Assembly (NCBI GenBank): GCA_933228895.1 | Contig: OW121853.1 | Coordinates: 82,258,645-82,322,644 of the forward strand | DNA from: Platycnemis pennipes | Taxonomy: Eukaryota > Arthropoda > Insecta > Odonata > Platycnemididae | Length of the DNA: 64,000 bases | Reading direction: 5' to 3' | In this document: one piece after another, positions 1-12,350 of the stretch | Layout of the letters: every line of letters begins with the position of its first letter | How positions within the stretch are numbered: the stretch's first letter is position 1 | Notes under the pieces: generated by a model | What the model saw: the letters and a program-made list of their open reading frames with translations, nothing else | Told to the model about the DNA's origin: nothing | The model's database searches: none | Program-made: the position numbers and the translations under genes

Positions 1-3000
1 TGAAATCAACTTGGCCGGCTTCAAAAGGAATACAATCACACGTGCTAGCTTATGTATGTAAAATAAAATCAATGTTTTCATATCTGAAAGAGAAAGAGTT
101 TTATTCCAGATTTTCAGCCAGGTGTTAATCGGAGTATTCGGCAGTGAGTAAAATTCATCAGGGCTGGAAAGAACTAAACGTCGTTTTGACATATTGAAAA
201 ATTGTACAGAAATAACAAGAATTATACTATAATAATGCGAAAAAACCTCCCGTTAATTACGTAAATCTCACACAGCATCGCCTTCATATGCGTCGAATAC
301 ACAATTTATTATTAAGTATTTTTGTGCGTAAACACATTTTCATTTCTCCAATATGAAACAACTTATGTTTACTATGAACAAATGCTGAAGCCAATAGATA
401 CCACACGGTCTTGATGAAACGTGAACTTTCAATTCATGAAAAGATCGTTAACGGTTTACAGAAAGCGATATACGTAGACTATTTTACTAAGTCAAGGTTT
501 TACCTAATTCGTTGGGAACATACAAAATAAATAGAATCACACATTTCCAATATTGTATAAACTCACATAGGTTAATTGGTTATCAACTAAATACAGCAGT
601 TGAAAAAAGTTTTTTCTGAGAAATAAATGCCAGCACGTAAGAGTTTCAAATATAAATAATACTAATACATGCAATTTATACAGTCAACTCACAGGTAGCC
701 CTTTAACATTGGTTCAAACTAAAATGTTATTAATACAGAAAAACAAAACGATAGCGCACTTCCATAATAGTAGGGTTTGTTTCGGTTGACTCCGCGTTTC
801 ATCGTAATTAAGAAAGAAATTAGATGAAAAATTTAAAATAGTGAAAGGAAATGGCAAAAGGTCGGTCAAAGTCGCTTCATAGCACCAATAGAGTACTCAT
901 ATATTGGGTTCCAACTTGTATCGTAAATAACATAATCGATCATTGTCTATAAGATACCTCACAGAGTGAAGGCAGAGAGGTGGATGCTTGAAGCTTCGGA
1001 CCGACCTGAGGTGGAGCAGCCGAAGAAGCTAGAAATATACCACGCCACCGCTCACGGAAAGTGTCTCCGTTAACTAAAATATGCTCCAATTTTACTCAGC
1101 GGTTAGGGTATAAAATACAGAATCAAGCACCCAAAATTCGAGGTTTATAAATAAGACGCCAAACAGTTACAATTTAATAATTACTTAAAATTTATTTACA
1201 CGGATAATAAATGTTTTCATTCCAAGATACCATTAATCGCCCAAAAAATGATTTAAGGTATAAAATATTGAAATTATCCTCAAAACAATAGATATCGATG
1301 TCATTACTACATTTCTATACATATATGCTGTAGTTCTACGACGTGAGAGGAAGTAAGCTTTGGAGGAAGGCATGGAGCTCCACAGCTTCAGCAGTATTGA
1401 CGAATATTGCGATTAGGTCTTGTAAAAGGGAAAAATATTTTAAAGAACGTTTATTTCAAACTCTTAAAACTTGTGCCTAAAAAAATTAGCTGAATATTTT
1501 CAAAGGAATAAAATATAACGGGTAAAATTATGTCGGGATGTCTTTTGGGGCAATATTTTTGTCCCTTCGATGCGGATGAGTGGTGATATATGCTGAAAAA
1601 AGCAAGCTTCGTAACGTAGAGAGGACATATCTTCTTAATGCTCTTTTTAATATCTATTACCAACGTTAATTACGAAGCACTCAAAGCGAATCTGTAATCC
1701 GTTATAAACCACTTTCTATTCCCCAGCACTAAGAAGCACATCAATCAATGAATGAAAGGGCAGTCTACCCGCTAGATAACCTGTTCAACTCATTTTTCAA
1801 TCGCAGCTCCAAAACTGATGAGTGTACATTGTGCGCATCTACATAAATCTCATACTGGAATGATAAAAAACATAACTCGCCGATGCGACTTTCTCAAAAG
1901 GATTCATAGTATTTAGCGTCACTTTCAAGAACATAAACGATGATGTATAAAAAAGCACATACATACTCAGACCCGTCATAGGATAGCATGAATCATCACC
2001 CGGTATATCCAACATTGCCTACTTTCTAAAGGTCCGTATATTTTTATGTTTACTTTTACTGCCAAATGTGCATACTTATTTCCGCTGAATCATACTGTCC
2101 CTCATCCCACCCGAAATAATTTTTTTTCTTCTTATTTCTTCAATGTACCAATTCCTTTGCCATGATTTTCCAAGCAAAGATAACTATATTCCTTAACTCC
2201 TCAGGTCAACAAACTTTTATTCAACTATCTTCAACTATATTTCGCTTGCATTTTTCAAACTCAGAAACGCGATCGAGTGTATTCGAAGCAACAAAGTCTG
2301 ATTCACCTCTCAACATTTTAACATATACATATAAGATTCACCGACAATATAATAAACCGTAAATAAACGTACTTAAAATTGCTCATTAGTTCATTTAAGA
2401 CATGGCGCGAATATAATCTTTCTCGTTAAACGAATGATTTATTTTGTATCAATTTATTCTTGAATTTTAATGGAATTTTAAGGCTGAAAATTTACTTGCT
2501 TCAAACATAAAATAATGCAGTCACTCGTAGGGGCTTATTAGATTGGAAAACAGTCCTCAGAAACCTATAAATATCTACCTTTACAAGTAATCCCTGAGGC
2601 AATATCAATATTGCTTTTAACAGCGTTTTTATCAATGAAAGTGCTATTACTCAATAACTATGATAAATGATTCAAATTAATTATTGTTTTCCAAATAGAT
2701 TCCAACACTAAGTGAAGACACTGTGACTTATATCTCAATACTTAGTACAATGTTAATCTGCCCCAACTGAAAAAATGACTACACTTTAGAGAAGCCAAAT
2801 GAGCCAAAGTCTAAATGAAAACAGCGTCATAGAACTTTCGGAGTGAAAATTCATTTAGCATGAAATAGAAAGGGTTAAATAGATTTTGGATTGTTCAGAT
2901 GACTTTATCTATGGTACTGGAAAATGTGACTGCGTTAACATGTCACAAAAATTTCATGATGAAATTTAAAGAATGCTATTGTAAAGTAAGTCCAAAAGTT

Positions 3001-3984
3001 TAATAATGTAAAACAGGGAGTCCGATAGCATCTGAGAAAATTATTGGTAGCAGATATATCTGTTATTAAAACTGTCCGCTTTAATAGTCAAATATAAAGG
3101 CAAGTAATCTCGTGTTCCCTCACGAAGTTGTAAAAGAATATAGCAGGAATTGCGTATTATGGCGAAAAGCCGGATTAATAGTAAACTACTGTACTTAATA
3201 CGATAAAGAAAGAACTAGCAACGACTATTTCCTGCCACCAAGCACCAGTAAAATAAAAAAAAAGACGGAGAAACCATAACTTCCCGGACGTGCGCCGTTA
3301 CCACAAGAGTCAAATCATAGAACATATAACAATCGAAAATCATTCGAAAGTCTGATCTGCGAATTTATTTTTTGTGATCTACCACTCCAATCAACTTATA
3401 CGGTGAAAACACATCATAACCTTTCAATTGCATTCATTTCATGATCCCACGGTGAATTCTAGCAATCGCTAAGAAAATGTGAGCTCTTTATCATTAGAAC
3501 TGTTCATCTGCGATTCAAGAAAGTACGAATATTTAAGCATAAATATATATGATTTTAATCCTGAGCAGGGAAAAATGTTAATAAAAAGCTTTCAAATACG
3601 ATTTTTTATTTTAAAAATAAAATAAATAATTCGGAAAAAAAACAAACTTTTCAATGGGTAATTTTTGACGTGATTTACCTTTATCGGTCAGACTGCGTAA
3701 AGTAACTAAGTTACCGTAAGACTTGATTCAACGATAATATTTTTTCAAAATGTCTAATAGGTTTCATTTTGATGCCGCTTAAACTGACAATCAATGCCTC
3801 TGATTTCGATGAACGTATACATTCAGGAAAGGCCTCGTCATAAAAACGGAATAATACCGTTATAGTAGATCTAAAAAAAATCTTTTCAATCAGCGTCCTG
3901 CTGGGGAAAATAAAATAAGAACGTGAGCCTACCCGGCGAACTTGCTGAATAAAAACCTCTCGGGTTTTCTTTTCGGTCAGGTTA
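1..3984. other. AT-rich stretch with nothing recognisable
   Basis: No open frame resembles a known protein, and I see no convincing repeat or RNA gene. A 66-codon frame at 2162-2362 (+) and a 70-codon frame at 1451-1663 (-) have AT-driven composition and no motif. Intergenic or intronic DNA is the most likely reading. Confidence 0.5.
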
Positions 3985-4100
3985 TCCATGCTGGCCGACG
4001 TTTCGGCGCTAGCGACTCGGGCATCATCCTCAGGGCAGTCAAGTGAAATTTCCCTGAGGATACTACCCGAGTTGAGCATCGAAACGTCAGCCAGCATGAA
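3985..4100. repeat. Fold-back repeat with about 50-bp inverted arms
   Basis: The arms 3985-4035 and 4051-4100 are imperfect inverted copies around a loop of about 15 bases. Each strand therefore reads CCTGAGGAT...CGAAACGTC. A minus-strand frame of 128 codons (3711-4097) runs through it; the frame looks like translated repeat, not a host gene. Similar CTGANGATG...CGAAAC stem-loops are, from memory, frequent in animal repeats, possibly near Penelope-like elements. That link is inference. Confidence 0.7.
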
Positions 4101-6647
4101 CGCGGTGGAGAGCTCAAAAAGTTTTTTTTCCGGTGAAAATAACTTTAAAGTTACTTACGGCTGACGCTGAATCCTGGCGCTTTTAACTGAAGACCTGTGA
4201 GTCGAGACAGTGGTCCAAAAATTTAACACCGCAATAAAACAACACTTTCACTTTGGAATTTTACAATCCACAAAACACCAGTAAGAAGCTATGTTTACGG
4301 AGTGAGTGTGGTAACTTCTTTGATCACACCTGTCGGACAAAAGAGTCATCACGGGCGGACCAAGTCCTTATATCTGCGCCGCGAACGTGCGTGAAATATA
4401 GCGATAGAGAGCATGGTTGTTGTGCAATTAAATAGTAAAATAATAGGCGCATGCGGTCTGTGTTGGGTAACTCAGGGTGCGGAATGATCTCGTCGGTAAT
4501 CCAGAGACGACCAAGAGCGTCACGCATCATCCCTGAAGAAACCACAGGAGGTGGTTTCTGGCTTAGAGCAAATATCGGTCCTTTTTCAAACAGAGTGCGC
4601 AATATCGGTGACACTCGGGAGAGATAATACCTACCACCACCGCCTCCCGCAGCCTTTTTCCCTTCCTCTCTCTCCCCTCACGAGTCTAAGGTCAGCCTCG
4701 ACCGAGAGATGGGCCCGCGCGGTACGTGGGAAATCGATTTCGCGTCTTGCTACAACAGGAGTCGGCGCGGGGAACGGAAAGTGTTAAAACAATGGCAAAT
4801 ATTGCTTTAGGCCGCAGCGCATGGACTGGTACCGTAAGCGAAGGCATATTAATTAAGTCAGCGTAATCGAATCTTCGGGTGAATAAGTGCACATTCCAGT
4901 AAGGCAGCCGCGTGCGCAATTTCGCCCTCTACGTCACCGCCCTCTGATCATCACCCTTACGAGGTAGCGACAGGAGTTTATTGTCACAGGTCATCGAACC
5001 ATAGGGGCGATATTTGAACGGTCCCACTAAGCGCTCAAGATTGACAGTCATTTCTATAACAACTGGACATACTTATTTTCTCTAAATGACGAATTCATTA
5101 AACTATTTGCTACGTCAAACTTCATGTCTTCCAAAGAATTGTTTTTCTTCCTTTTCTTCCCAATTACTGAGAATTTTCCGTTATATCTCAGTCTTCTGCA
5201 ATACATTTATTCTTCATATCTCCCATTTTCTCTTTCACAGCATTATTTAGCTTTGTGTATTAAAAATGCCATTTTCCCCTAATTAGACACGTTTTTATCC
5301 AGACCTGAAGCTCTCGATTAATTTTCCTGAGATCAAGAAGCATTACACATGCCAATGACGAATCGCTCTCTTTTCTCTTTACAAATGCCCATCACACTCT
5401 CTCACACACCATGACTCTCCTTATCTTCTTTCACTACCCGTTATATCTTAGAATACTTTTGGCATACATCTAATGTTTCTCGTAAGTCTCTTTGCGGTGT
5501 CGCTACCATGTTAAGCGTAGCGCGAATATCAACGCATTTATAATGAATTGCAACACACAGCATGATGGGCAAAGGTGGCTCAGTAAGGTAAGGATATAGC
5601 TATTTACGAGTGAAAATGGAGAATTATTGCTTTGTTTAAAGGCTAGAGAAAATGGAAACTTATAGTAAATAATATTATGTTGTCACGTACAACATGAGAG
5701 GCAGAATCACTAGAGTTGCGATGAGACTAGAGATACGATGCGTATATCGCGTCTATTTTATAAAAAAAACTTTTTAACTAATGACTGCAAGTCCTTGTCC
5801 GAATAGGCAATGGACTAATATTGCCTTTTACAGCGTGTGGAACATAGAAACTCCCGCAAAGAACGCTCATACATCTGCAGACAACTGTTCAGATAATTAG
5901 CGCAAGCTACCTTTCTTTAGGCTGTTTATTTTAGTGAAATAACGAAATATGTTTAAATACCGTTATACCTATGTCATCTTAACTATATTAACAGACAGCT
6001 CACAAAAATGATGTGTTGATAATCAAATAATCATTTTTTTAAACCTTCAAATCCATATTTCCCTCCATATTGTAGACTCAAACTAAAAATGTAAATATGT
6101 AAATCCTAGTTCAAGCCCTAGTAATGCGTTTTCTTACTGCATTGTAATATAATCCACTGTAACGTGGAACTGGAATACACAAACGCTGGAGGGAAACTTT
6201 ATAGTAATATTCTAAAGAGGAAGTAAAAAATGGATGCTCTTGCTCTCAATTAATAACACGAAAGATGTGAACGTGAGAATACAACCAGTGAGCTATTTAG
6301 GCGACAAGATTATATGCAGGGTCAGCAAACGCAGAGGAATATATTAATAAGTGAGTCACCAAGACTTTTCCTTAAATCAAATATGCTAAAGTAACTTCAA
6401 GAAAGAACAAATACGAAAGGGGTGTGCACTAATTCAAAAGCAACCATTTCCATTAAATATAATGAAAAGTCTGGAGAAGCGTATCTTACTTAACATCTGT
6501 GGTTTATTTTTATAACGTTCTTGTTAGACAATACAGTGTTTTATTCTCAGATTAGGCCCAGGAGTCTTTCATCTGCTAATGTACAGGATGAGATTTCGAA
6601 TACCCCTAGTTTTCAACAAATGAGGTTTGTCATTATGAACTTCACGT
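4101..6647. other. Unannotated stretch with a GC-rich patch
   Basis: 4600-4990 is clearly richer in G+C than its surroundings, with pyrimidine-rich runs and several CpG. Its short frames (4551-4787 +, 4692-4919 -) overlap each other and have no recognisable motif. It could be a promoter or untranslated exon, but no TATA box or clear splice sites support this. The rest is AT-rich and featureless. Confidence 0.4.
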
Positions 6648-6825
6648 ATTCATTATGAATGATAGGACATACTTTGTAATTCCACAATTAATTATTTCAC
6701 GCTACTACTGCCATGGTTTCGACGGTTAACGTCATAATAGGTATTGAATTCGTCATCATCAGGTTAGTGATATACGTAGTAATAATTGTGGAATTCCTAA
6801 GTTTATCCTAGCATTCATAATGAAT
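6648..6825. repeat. Fold-back repeat with about 46-bp inverted arms
   Basis: The left arm (6648-6694) and right arm (6780-6825) both read ATTCATTATGAATG...ATTCCACAATTA in opposite orientation. The interior on the minus strand carries CTGATGA, a 4-bp stem GACG/CGTC, then GAAAC (6716-6762), like the core found in the 3985-4100 repeat. Probably a small non-autonomous element or a folded retroelement end. Confidence 0.6.
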
Positions 6826-9044
6826 ACAAGCAAATTCCATAAAGTTACGCCTGAAACCATCAACAATTTCACGTAGCTTTTGGGTAAATAGTCCAAGGCC
6901 ATCCTTTGTGATGTAAAATCGACTGAATATAGAAATAAAGTTTGACCATATCGGCAGCAGACTGAATTTATGCATTCAGGAAAGCAATTACATGGTGTCA
7001 CTTATAATTACACCACCTCCATCATTAATCAATATCGCAGCAGGAATTTTCAACGCATATAGATAACCTAATTATACTCCACGCTTTCTTTAATTCATTG
7101 CCCTTTAGGGGTAGGCCTACAATAAAAGAGAAAATTGCCAAAGAGGAGTGCAGAGTTAGGAATATAGCCCCATCCATTCGTTTATACACTCATGATTGAC
7201 AAGTAACACGTAAAATTTACCTTCTAAGTGAATATTTATCTTTGTGCGATGGAAGTTTAAAAATTAATTTTACTTTTGAGACAGTTAGTGCCTAAAAGAA
7301 AAAGGGGAAAAATGGATTTCTTTCTACTACAAAAATATATCAATGCTCTTTCAAAAGCTTTGATTAGTTCAATTTGTTGTCTTGAATTATGACGTTACAT
7401 TTATAAACACTCCGCTACCAGAATTCACGATTAAATATGAGCAGACTACATCGCTTAAGGAGTAAAAGTACCCAGGTCCACCTTATGCATAAAATTTGAG
7501 TTTTAAATATTGGTAATCCGCATCCAGGATCTCTTTCTAAAAATTGAATGGCAAGTTACATGCCTTTATATTTATATATATGCTGAATACGACAATTACC
7601 AGTATGAAAGGTTTCTTTTTAACATTAACCTATATTAAATGTGCAATTAGCCTCAATAAAAGGTTTTATAGGAATGTATTGAGTCAATTTATTGACAAAA
7701 ACAGTTTTTGCGCTGAAAGAGAGATATTCATCCGAAGGTATTTAACATTAACAAGTATCAACATATGCATAACAATTTCTTTTCATAGTGTTTGGGTGGC
7801 TAAATTAAAATCTTTGAAAATATGTTTTCTATCTGGCTTCACTCACTCAAATGACCACTATATTCAATTGATGTTCTAAATATTTGTATGGGAAAAGATA
7901 AGCGTTAGGTACGACAGATTCCCAGGAAACCCGGCAAGAAATTTATGATCTACAATGTAAAATGCAAACCCTCAGAGCAAGCTATGCCGACGACGTAAAA
8001 AACGACAGAGCCCAGTGACCTAGAATAAGGAAAATGAATGTTTCTGTGCGACGCTCGAGTATCTCTGCACTGATGTACACCGTAAGGTTAGAGATCAAAT
8101 AAATCAAGACCGGCTAATTACAGAAAGCAGGAACTTGGAATAAGATTAAGAGAGAAGTTAGCAAGACGCCGTTGGCTGCATGATACACTATCGGTTTTTG
8201 CGTTTTCACGGAATAGCGAGGCTGATTTATGAGAGTTAGGGGATAAAGGTCCTTAATGAGATGCATAATAATTCAAGGAAATGTAGTCATTTAGTATTCA
8301 GATCACTCAATTAGAATTGTAATTGGGAGTTATGATCTATGCGTGAAACATACATTTCCTTTATTTAGCTTTCCTAGGAAAAACATCATTAAAATCAAAC
8401 GACACATGTCCACGTATATTAGAATATCTGTCTGAAAGAAAAAAGATACCCTTAAAAAATAGAATAACAACTAAGTTTAAGTTGGCAAAGAATTAGCCGT
8501 TCATGAGAAATTTAAGGATATTTTCTAAAAAAAAGTTGGTGAGTATTTGACCTAAATAACAAGTAGATTAAGAGAAAATAATAACCAGTAGGAATTTGAG
8601 TCCAAGATTTGGAATCTAATGAATGAAAGATACGCATTACTGACATGTCTTACTTGGGAGGAAAGTGTCCTTGAATTGTACTACAGTTAATTATAACATC
8701 AAATTCTGTCGAGCAACTTCACCCGAGAATAGAGGTGATGTCATCGTATGTCTCAGTAAATTTTGAATTGTAATATATTTATGTTTTAACATTACGAGCT
8801 CACATAGGCTTTGAGAAATATAAATTAAATTATTAATGCAGTCACATAAATTCCTCACTAATCACATAACTTAGTGTGTAGATGCTACTTATTTAATTCG
8901 TGTCTCATAAATGCATATCTAACATTTTCCACTACGAAGTAGATATGCCTCGGCTTTTTGTAAGCAGTGCTAGCACGGACTAGTATTTAGCATGTGTGCA
9001 TATTAATAGTGTAAATTTAATTCTCCCTGATTTGAAATACGTGT
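6826..9044. other. AT-rich stretch with nothing recognisable
   Basis: The only frame over 100 codons (7544-7879, +, 111 codons) is AT-driven and rich in Ile, Phe and Lys. It has no domain, no good start context and no splice signals that I can see. No repeats were recognised. Confidence 0.45.
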
Positions 9045-9112
9045 CTGGTGATTGTTCAACCCATGTCACACATTCTTGAGGAGGCTCGCAGAGTATTATG
9101 TAGATGATAAGA
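9045..9112 (+). mobile_element. LINE family B 3' end, short relic
   Basis: This diverged copy has the family B tail order seen elsewhere in the window: GGTGATTGTTC, a CCATGTCACAC block, GGCTCGCAGAGTATTATG, then TAGATGAT. Only the 3' UTR end is present, as expected for severe 5' truncation. The orientation is inferred from the better copy at 35080-35680. Confidence 0.55.
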
Positions 9113-9189
9113 GTAAACTGACTTCTCAAAACGGTTTAATGGCATCCTCTAGCCTTAATTAATTCTAAGCGTTTTCCTCAAACTCATAT

Positions 9190-9265
9190 ACGACGCGGTA
9201 TTCGATCCCTCGACCTTTCGGTTGTCAGACCGGAGCGTTACAGACCTGCCTACCGCCGCGGCTGG
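9190..9265 (-). mobile_element. tRNA-like head of a SINE
   Basis: On the minus strand a region like a polymerase III A box (GGTAGGCAGGTCTG) is followed about 35 bases on by a B-box-like GGGATCGAATACC. No acceptor stem or full cloverleaf can be drawn, so this is a tRNA-derived SINE head, not a functional tRNA gene. It abuts the LINE B tail at 9045-9112. Confidence 0.5.
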
Positions 9266-9414
9266 TGTAATGCCTCGCCATTGAGTTCAGTGCTGCAAAA
9301 AGAAGCATTCAAAGAATTCAAACATACTGATTATTCCGTAGAGCTTCATGCTTGGAAAATATATTCAGTTGAGTAAAGTGCACTCATTTGAAACTTATTG
9401 TTGGCCGAAGTTGA

Positions 9415-10080
9415 CTATTGATAAACCCATGCAGAACGAGAATTTCCGATGAGTGTACGAGTACGGCGAGGCGAAGGAAAAGCAAGGGATTTTGGGAAGT
9501 GTTTCAAGGGATGCTTCCGCGATTCGACGCGGCGTCCGGACTCGTTAAGCAAGACGTCCCCGCAGGTCACTTCGGGAACATACCAGGCTGATAAGGCCAT
9601 TATTTAATTCCTAGCGGACGGCAGCTGGAAACGGCACGCCTTCCCGTGGACGAGGGGCAGACAGACCGAGGCGAGGGGGTGGAGATGCGGGAGAGGGATG
9701 GGGAAGGAGAGAAATACTCCAGGACCGTGCGCCCGTCGTCGCGTGGGGGAAAAAGGTTCACTACATTCGGACACGCGACAGATGGAATAAAACAGCAATG
9801 GGAAGATAGAGGGAGGGAGAGAGAGAAAGTGGAGAATGAGGATAGGAGAGGGCGAGAGAGGTTTTTGGTGAGGTGACTTATGCGGCGACTCCAAAGGTTA
9901 GGACGGGAAGTGGTGGTGGTGCTGGCGGAGTTACTGGCCGTGTGTTTCATTTACGAGGGAGTGGCGCAAGTGATGGAATGACGACGAGGACAGGAGTGCG
10001 CGGAACGGTAGAGAGAGAAAAGATGGAAGCGTGTTTGAGGCAAGCCACTTGGTCGCCCAATTCCCCTCGTCGTAAATAAA
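9415..10080. other. GC-rich patch, possible promoter or exon region
   Basis: G+C and CpG are clearly higher than in the flanks, with purine-rich (GGGAGAGAG-like) tracts at 9660-9860. Overlapping frames on both strands (such as 9600-9950 - and 9646-9876 +) are by-products of the low-complexity purine/pyrimidine bias. No conserved protein is visible. It could be an unmethylated regulatory island. Confidence 0.35.
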
Positions 10081-11359
10081 ACGTTCAAATGTCTACTACC
10101 TCTCGGAATTACCGAGAGTGGGATCGGCCGAATTCATTCTGTTTTTCCTCCCGAGGCAGTGGCAACTTGTCTAATGGAAAGAATAACACTAAAAGGCAAA
10201 AGGGAACTGCGCCGTGAATGCTTCAGTATCGACGCAAAAAATGTCTCATATTTTTTTAACCCCTAAATATAGTCAAATTATCGAACACTTCTTCATAAAG
10301 TTAAAAAAATACTTGAAATCGATAGATTCGGCTTTCACTCGGTAAAAATTCATGTTGAATAAGAATATGCAACCTATGTAAATTTTCACAGACTTTTATT
10401 TGTGGTAGTACCACTAAAATAAAAAAATACTTGTTCTTCAAAGAGGCGCTTAAAAATAAAGAGACGAAAGACCAATAATTTCATCCTCGGGTGAATGCAT
10501 TACAATGTTGCAGGGCATTAAATGATATACTTGTGCGTTACAATGAAATTAAGAAAATAAAATTGATATTTTGATGGATAAAACAAGTTATTGATGCGCG
10601 GCACTAGCATTTGCGAATCGCATCGTTGGGAAATACAGCCATGAAAAATGGATCTACCTCTCTCTCCCTAGAGTCGTTCTTCCCTGGTTCGCGGCTCCTT
10701 TGACGTAAGGTGCGCAAGCACTTTATGTCAAAGAGTGAATTTTATGTCAAAGAGTGAGATATGTGAGTTTTGGCATCCTAAAAAACTTTGATCTCAGAAC
10801 AGAATAAAATGAAGGGAAATGGCGAAGGATCTATGAAATATGTCCCCGCAGATAGAGAGATTCTCTGTTAGATTAAACCAGCCGCGAGAAGCAGCCCCGT
10901 GATATATCAACAGATCAAGATAACAATAACGAATTATTTCTGGCAGGAAAAAGAAATTGTTCCTCCTTTCCACATTCCTTGAGCACTGTCCAATGGCTAT
11001 ATACTCCGTTGCTTTTGCCTACATGCATGCCCCCTTGTTCACAATATTGCTCCTCTCAAGAACCTTTGCCGCTCTCTCCCTACTGCATTTCAGCAGCTAT
11101 TCCAACTATTCGTATATTTCACGTCCCATGCTTACATATTTGTGTCAATCCTGTCAAATTAAAATTTCACTGATTTGCATTAACCTAAACCGGGGTATAC
11201 TTTAATATGCTGCATAATTCATAATTAATTCCATCAATCAGTCATTCTTATATGAGGTATGTTCCACGCAATCATTATGTAGGTAGCACGTGAAAACTCT
11301 ACTGTATATCCGTAGAATTGCTCTAATTCTAGTTTGAATTTGTTATAATTTGAATGTTC
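10081..11359. other. Unannotated stretch
   Basis: The only regular structure is a short 19-bp tandem duplication (TATGTCAAAGAGTGA twice, about 10722-10758). Frames at 10957-11205 (+) are Leu/Ser-rich and resemble nothing I know. Confidence 0.4.
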
Positions 11360-11430
11360 GGTGAAAATCACCCCCTGCCACAGAACTCGAGGTATTTTTC
11401 ATGGTAGGTAGTCAGTATATATAACATATT
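11360..11430 (+). mobile_element. LINE family B 3' end, short relic
   Basis: GGTGAAAATCACCCCCTGCCACAG at the start is the diagnostic family B 3' UTR block. The usual GGTGGCTTGCAGGGTATT is degenerate here. It is too short to contain coding sequence. Confidence 0.5.
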
Positions 11431-11604
11431 GATCATGCGTCATTCATTGCCAAAAATGTTTCTCCTAGCATTCTAATGCCTCTTGAGTGTTTTCATTACC
11501 AAAATTACTGCTACCATTCCCAAAAATAAGGAATGGAACAAAAATAGCGTCCACATGCATAACTGTTTCACATTTTAGCCTTGATATTAAAATTGTAATG
11601 CATT

Positions 11605-12090
11605 ATTATCAGCATCATCATCATGTACATCAACAGCCTACAATACCTACTTAGACTATTTTGTCGCCGCTCTCCACTCGAGTCTATTATCGGCTAACCT
11701 CTTCAAGCTCTCATAGTTCTCTTTTATAGCCTTCAATTTTTCTTAGTATAATTCACGTGAGGTCTTTCTCCGCCATTCTCCCCATTTACTAATCCCTCCA
11801 CGGCTGTCTTCATAAGAACATCATGTCTCAACGTAAGGCCAATTAGGTCGTCATGTTTCCATTCATCATTTTCATCGTCATATTTTCATTCATATTTTCT
11901 CATTTTCCCACTCTTTAAAGTTTTCCGTTTGTCACTCTATTATTGTATTTAATTTTTGTTATTCTTTGTCTCCATTTTATTTTAACATTCTTCCATAGTA
12001 TTTTGAATGCTTACAGTCTTTATTTTTATGCAACTGTTATTGCCCATGCCACACTGCTATTAGCGAGTATGCTCCACATACACAGATATT
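11605..12090 (-). mobile_element. LINE family A 3' end, old diverged copy
   Basis: Read on the minus strand, this aligns by eye with the 3' part of LINE A (compare 45080-45525). Shared blocks correspond to the 'heard as' regions GAGCATG..TTACGGCAGTGAGGCATGG, the ATGATGT..GAGACATGATG region, and the ATGATGATG tail. It is much more diverged than the copies at 12526-13123 and 43338-45525, with many indels and no usable frame. It lies just 3' of the Penelope-like fragment, so the two insertions are neighbours. Confidence 0.6.
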
Positions 12091-12239
12091 ATCAATAGAC
12101 AAGATCGTTTACCAGTAAAATATTTTTGGTCTTTCCACCGGTTTTACATATTCATTGCTACTGACATTTTATGAAACGACTCGCCGCTGATTTCCACGGC
12201 GAATAAGTCGCAAATCTTATTTTAAGCAAGTTTATATAC

Positions 12240-12349
12240 TAACGTTAGGTGTTTCTTGACTAGTCGAGATCGAATTATCGACTCCGAAGACAGTGGATTA
12301 GCTCTTGCAAACCGTATTCTTCCCAAAACGGGATCCAATTACTGCTAAT
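12240..12349 (-). mobile_element. Probable 3' UTR of the Penelope-like fragment
   Basis: This follows the stop codon of the GIY-YIG frame at 12351 on the minus strand. No protein motif is visible. It is assigned only by adjacency, and its 3' limit is uncertain because the old LINE A copy begins nearby. Confidence 0.35.
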
Positions 12350-12350
12350 A

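Noticed and set aside
3711..4097. 128-codon minus frame as a host gene
   Set aside because: It runs through the fold-back repeat and into AT-rich DNA. It looks like translated repeat sequence.
9600..9950. Overlapping 96- and 116-codon minus frames
   Set aside because: Both come from a low-complexity pyrimidine-rich strand. They are Ser/Pro/Leu-rich, and two frames are open over the same bases.
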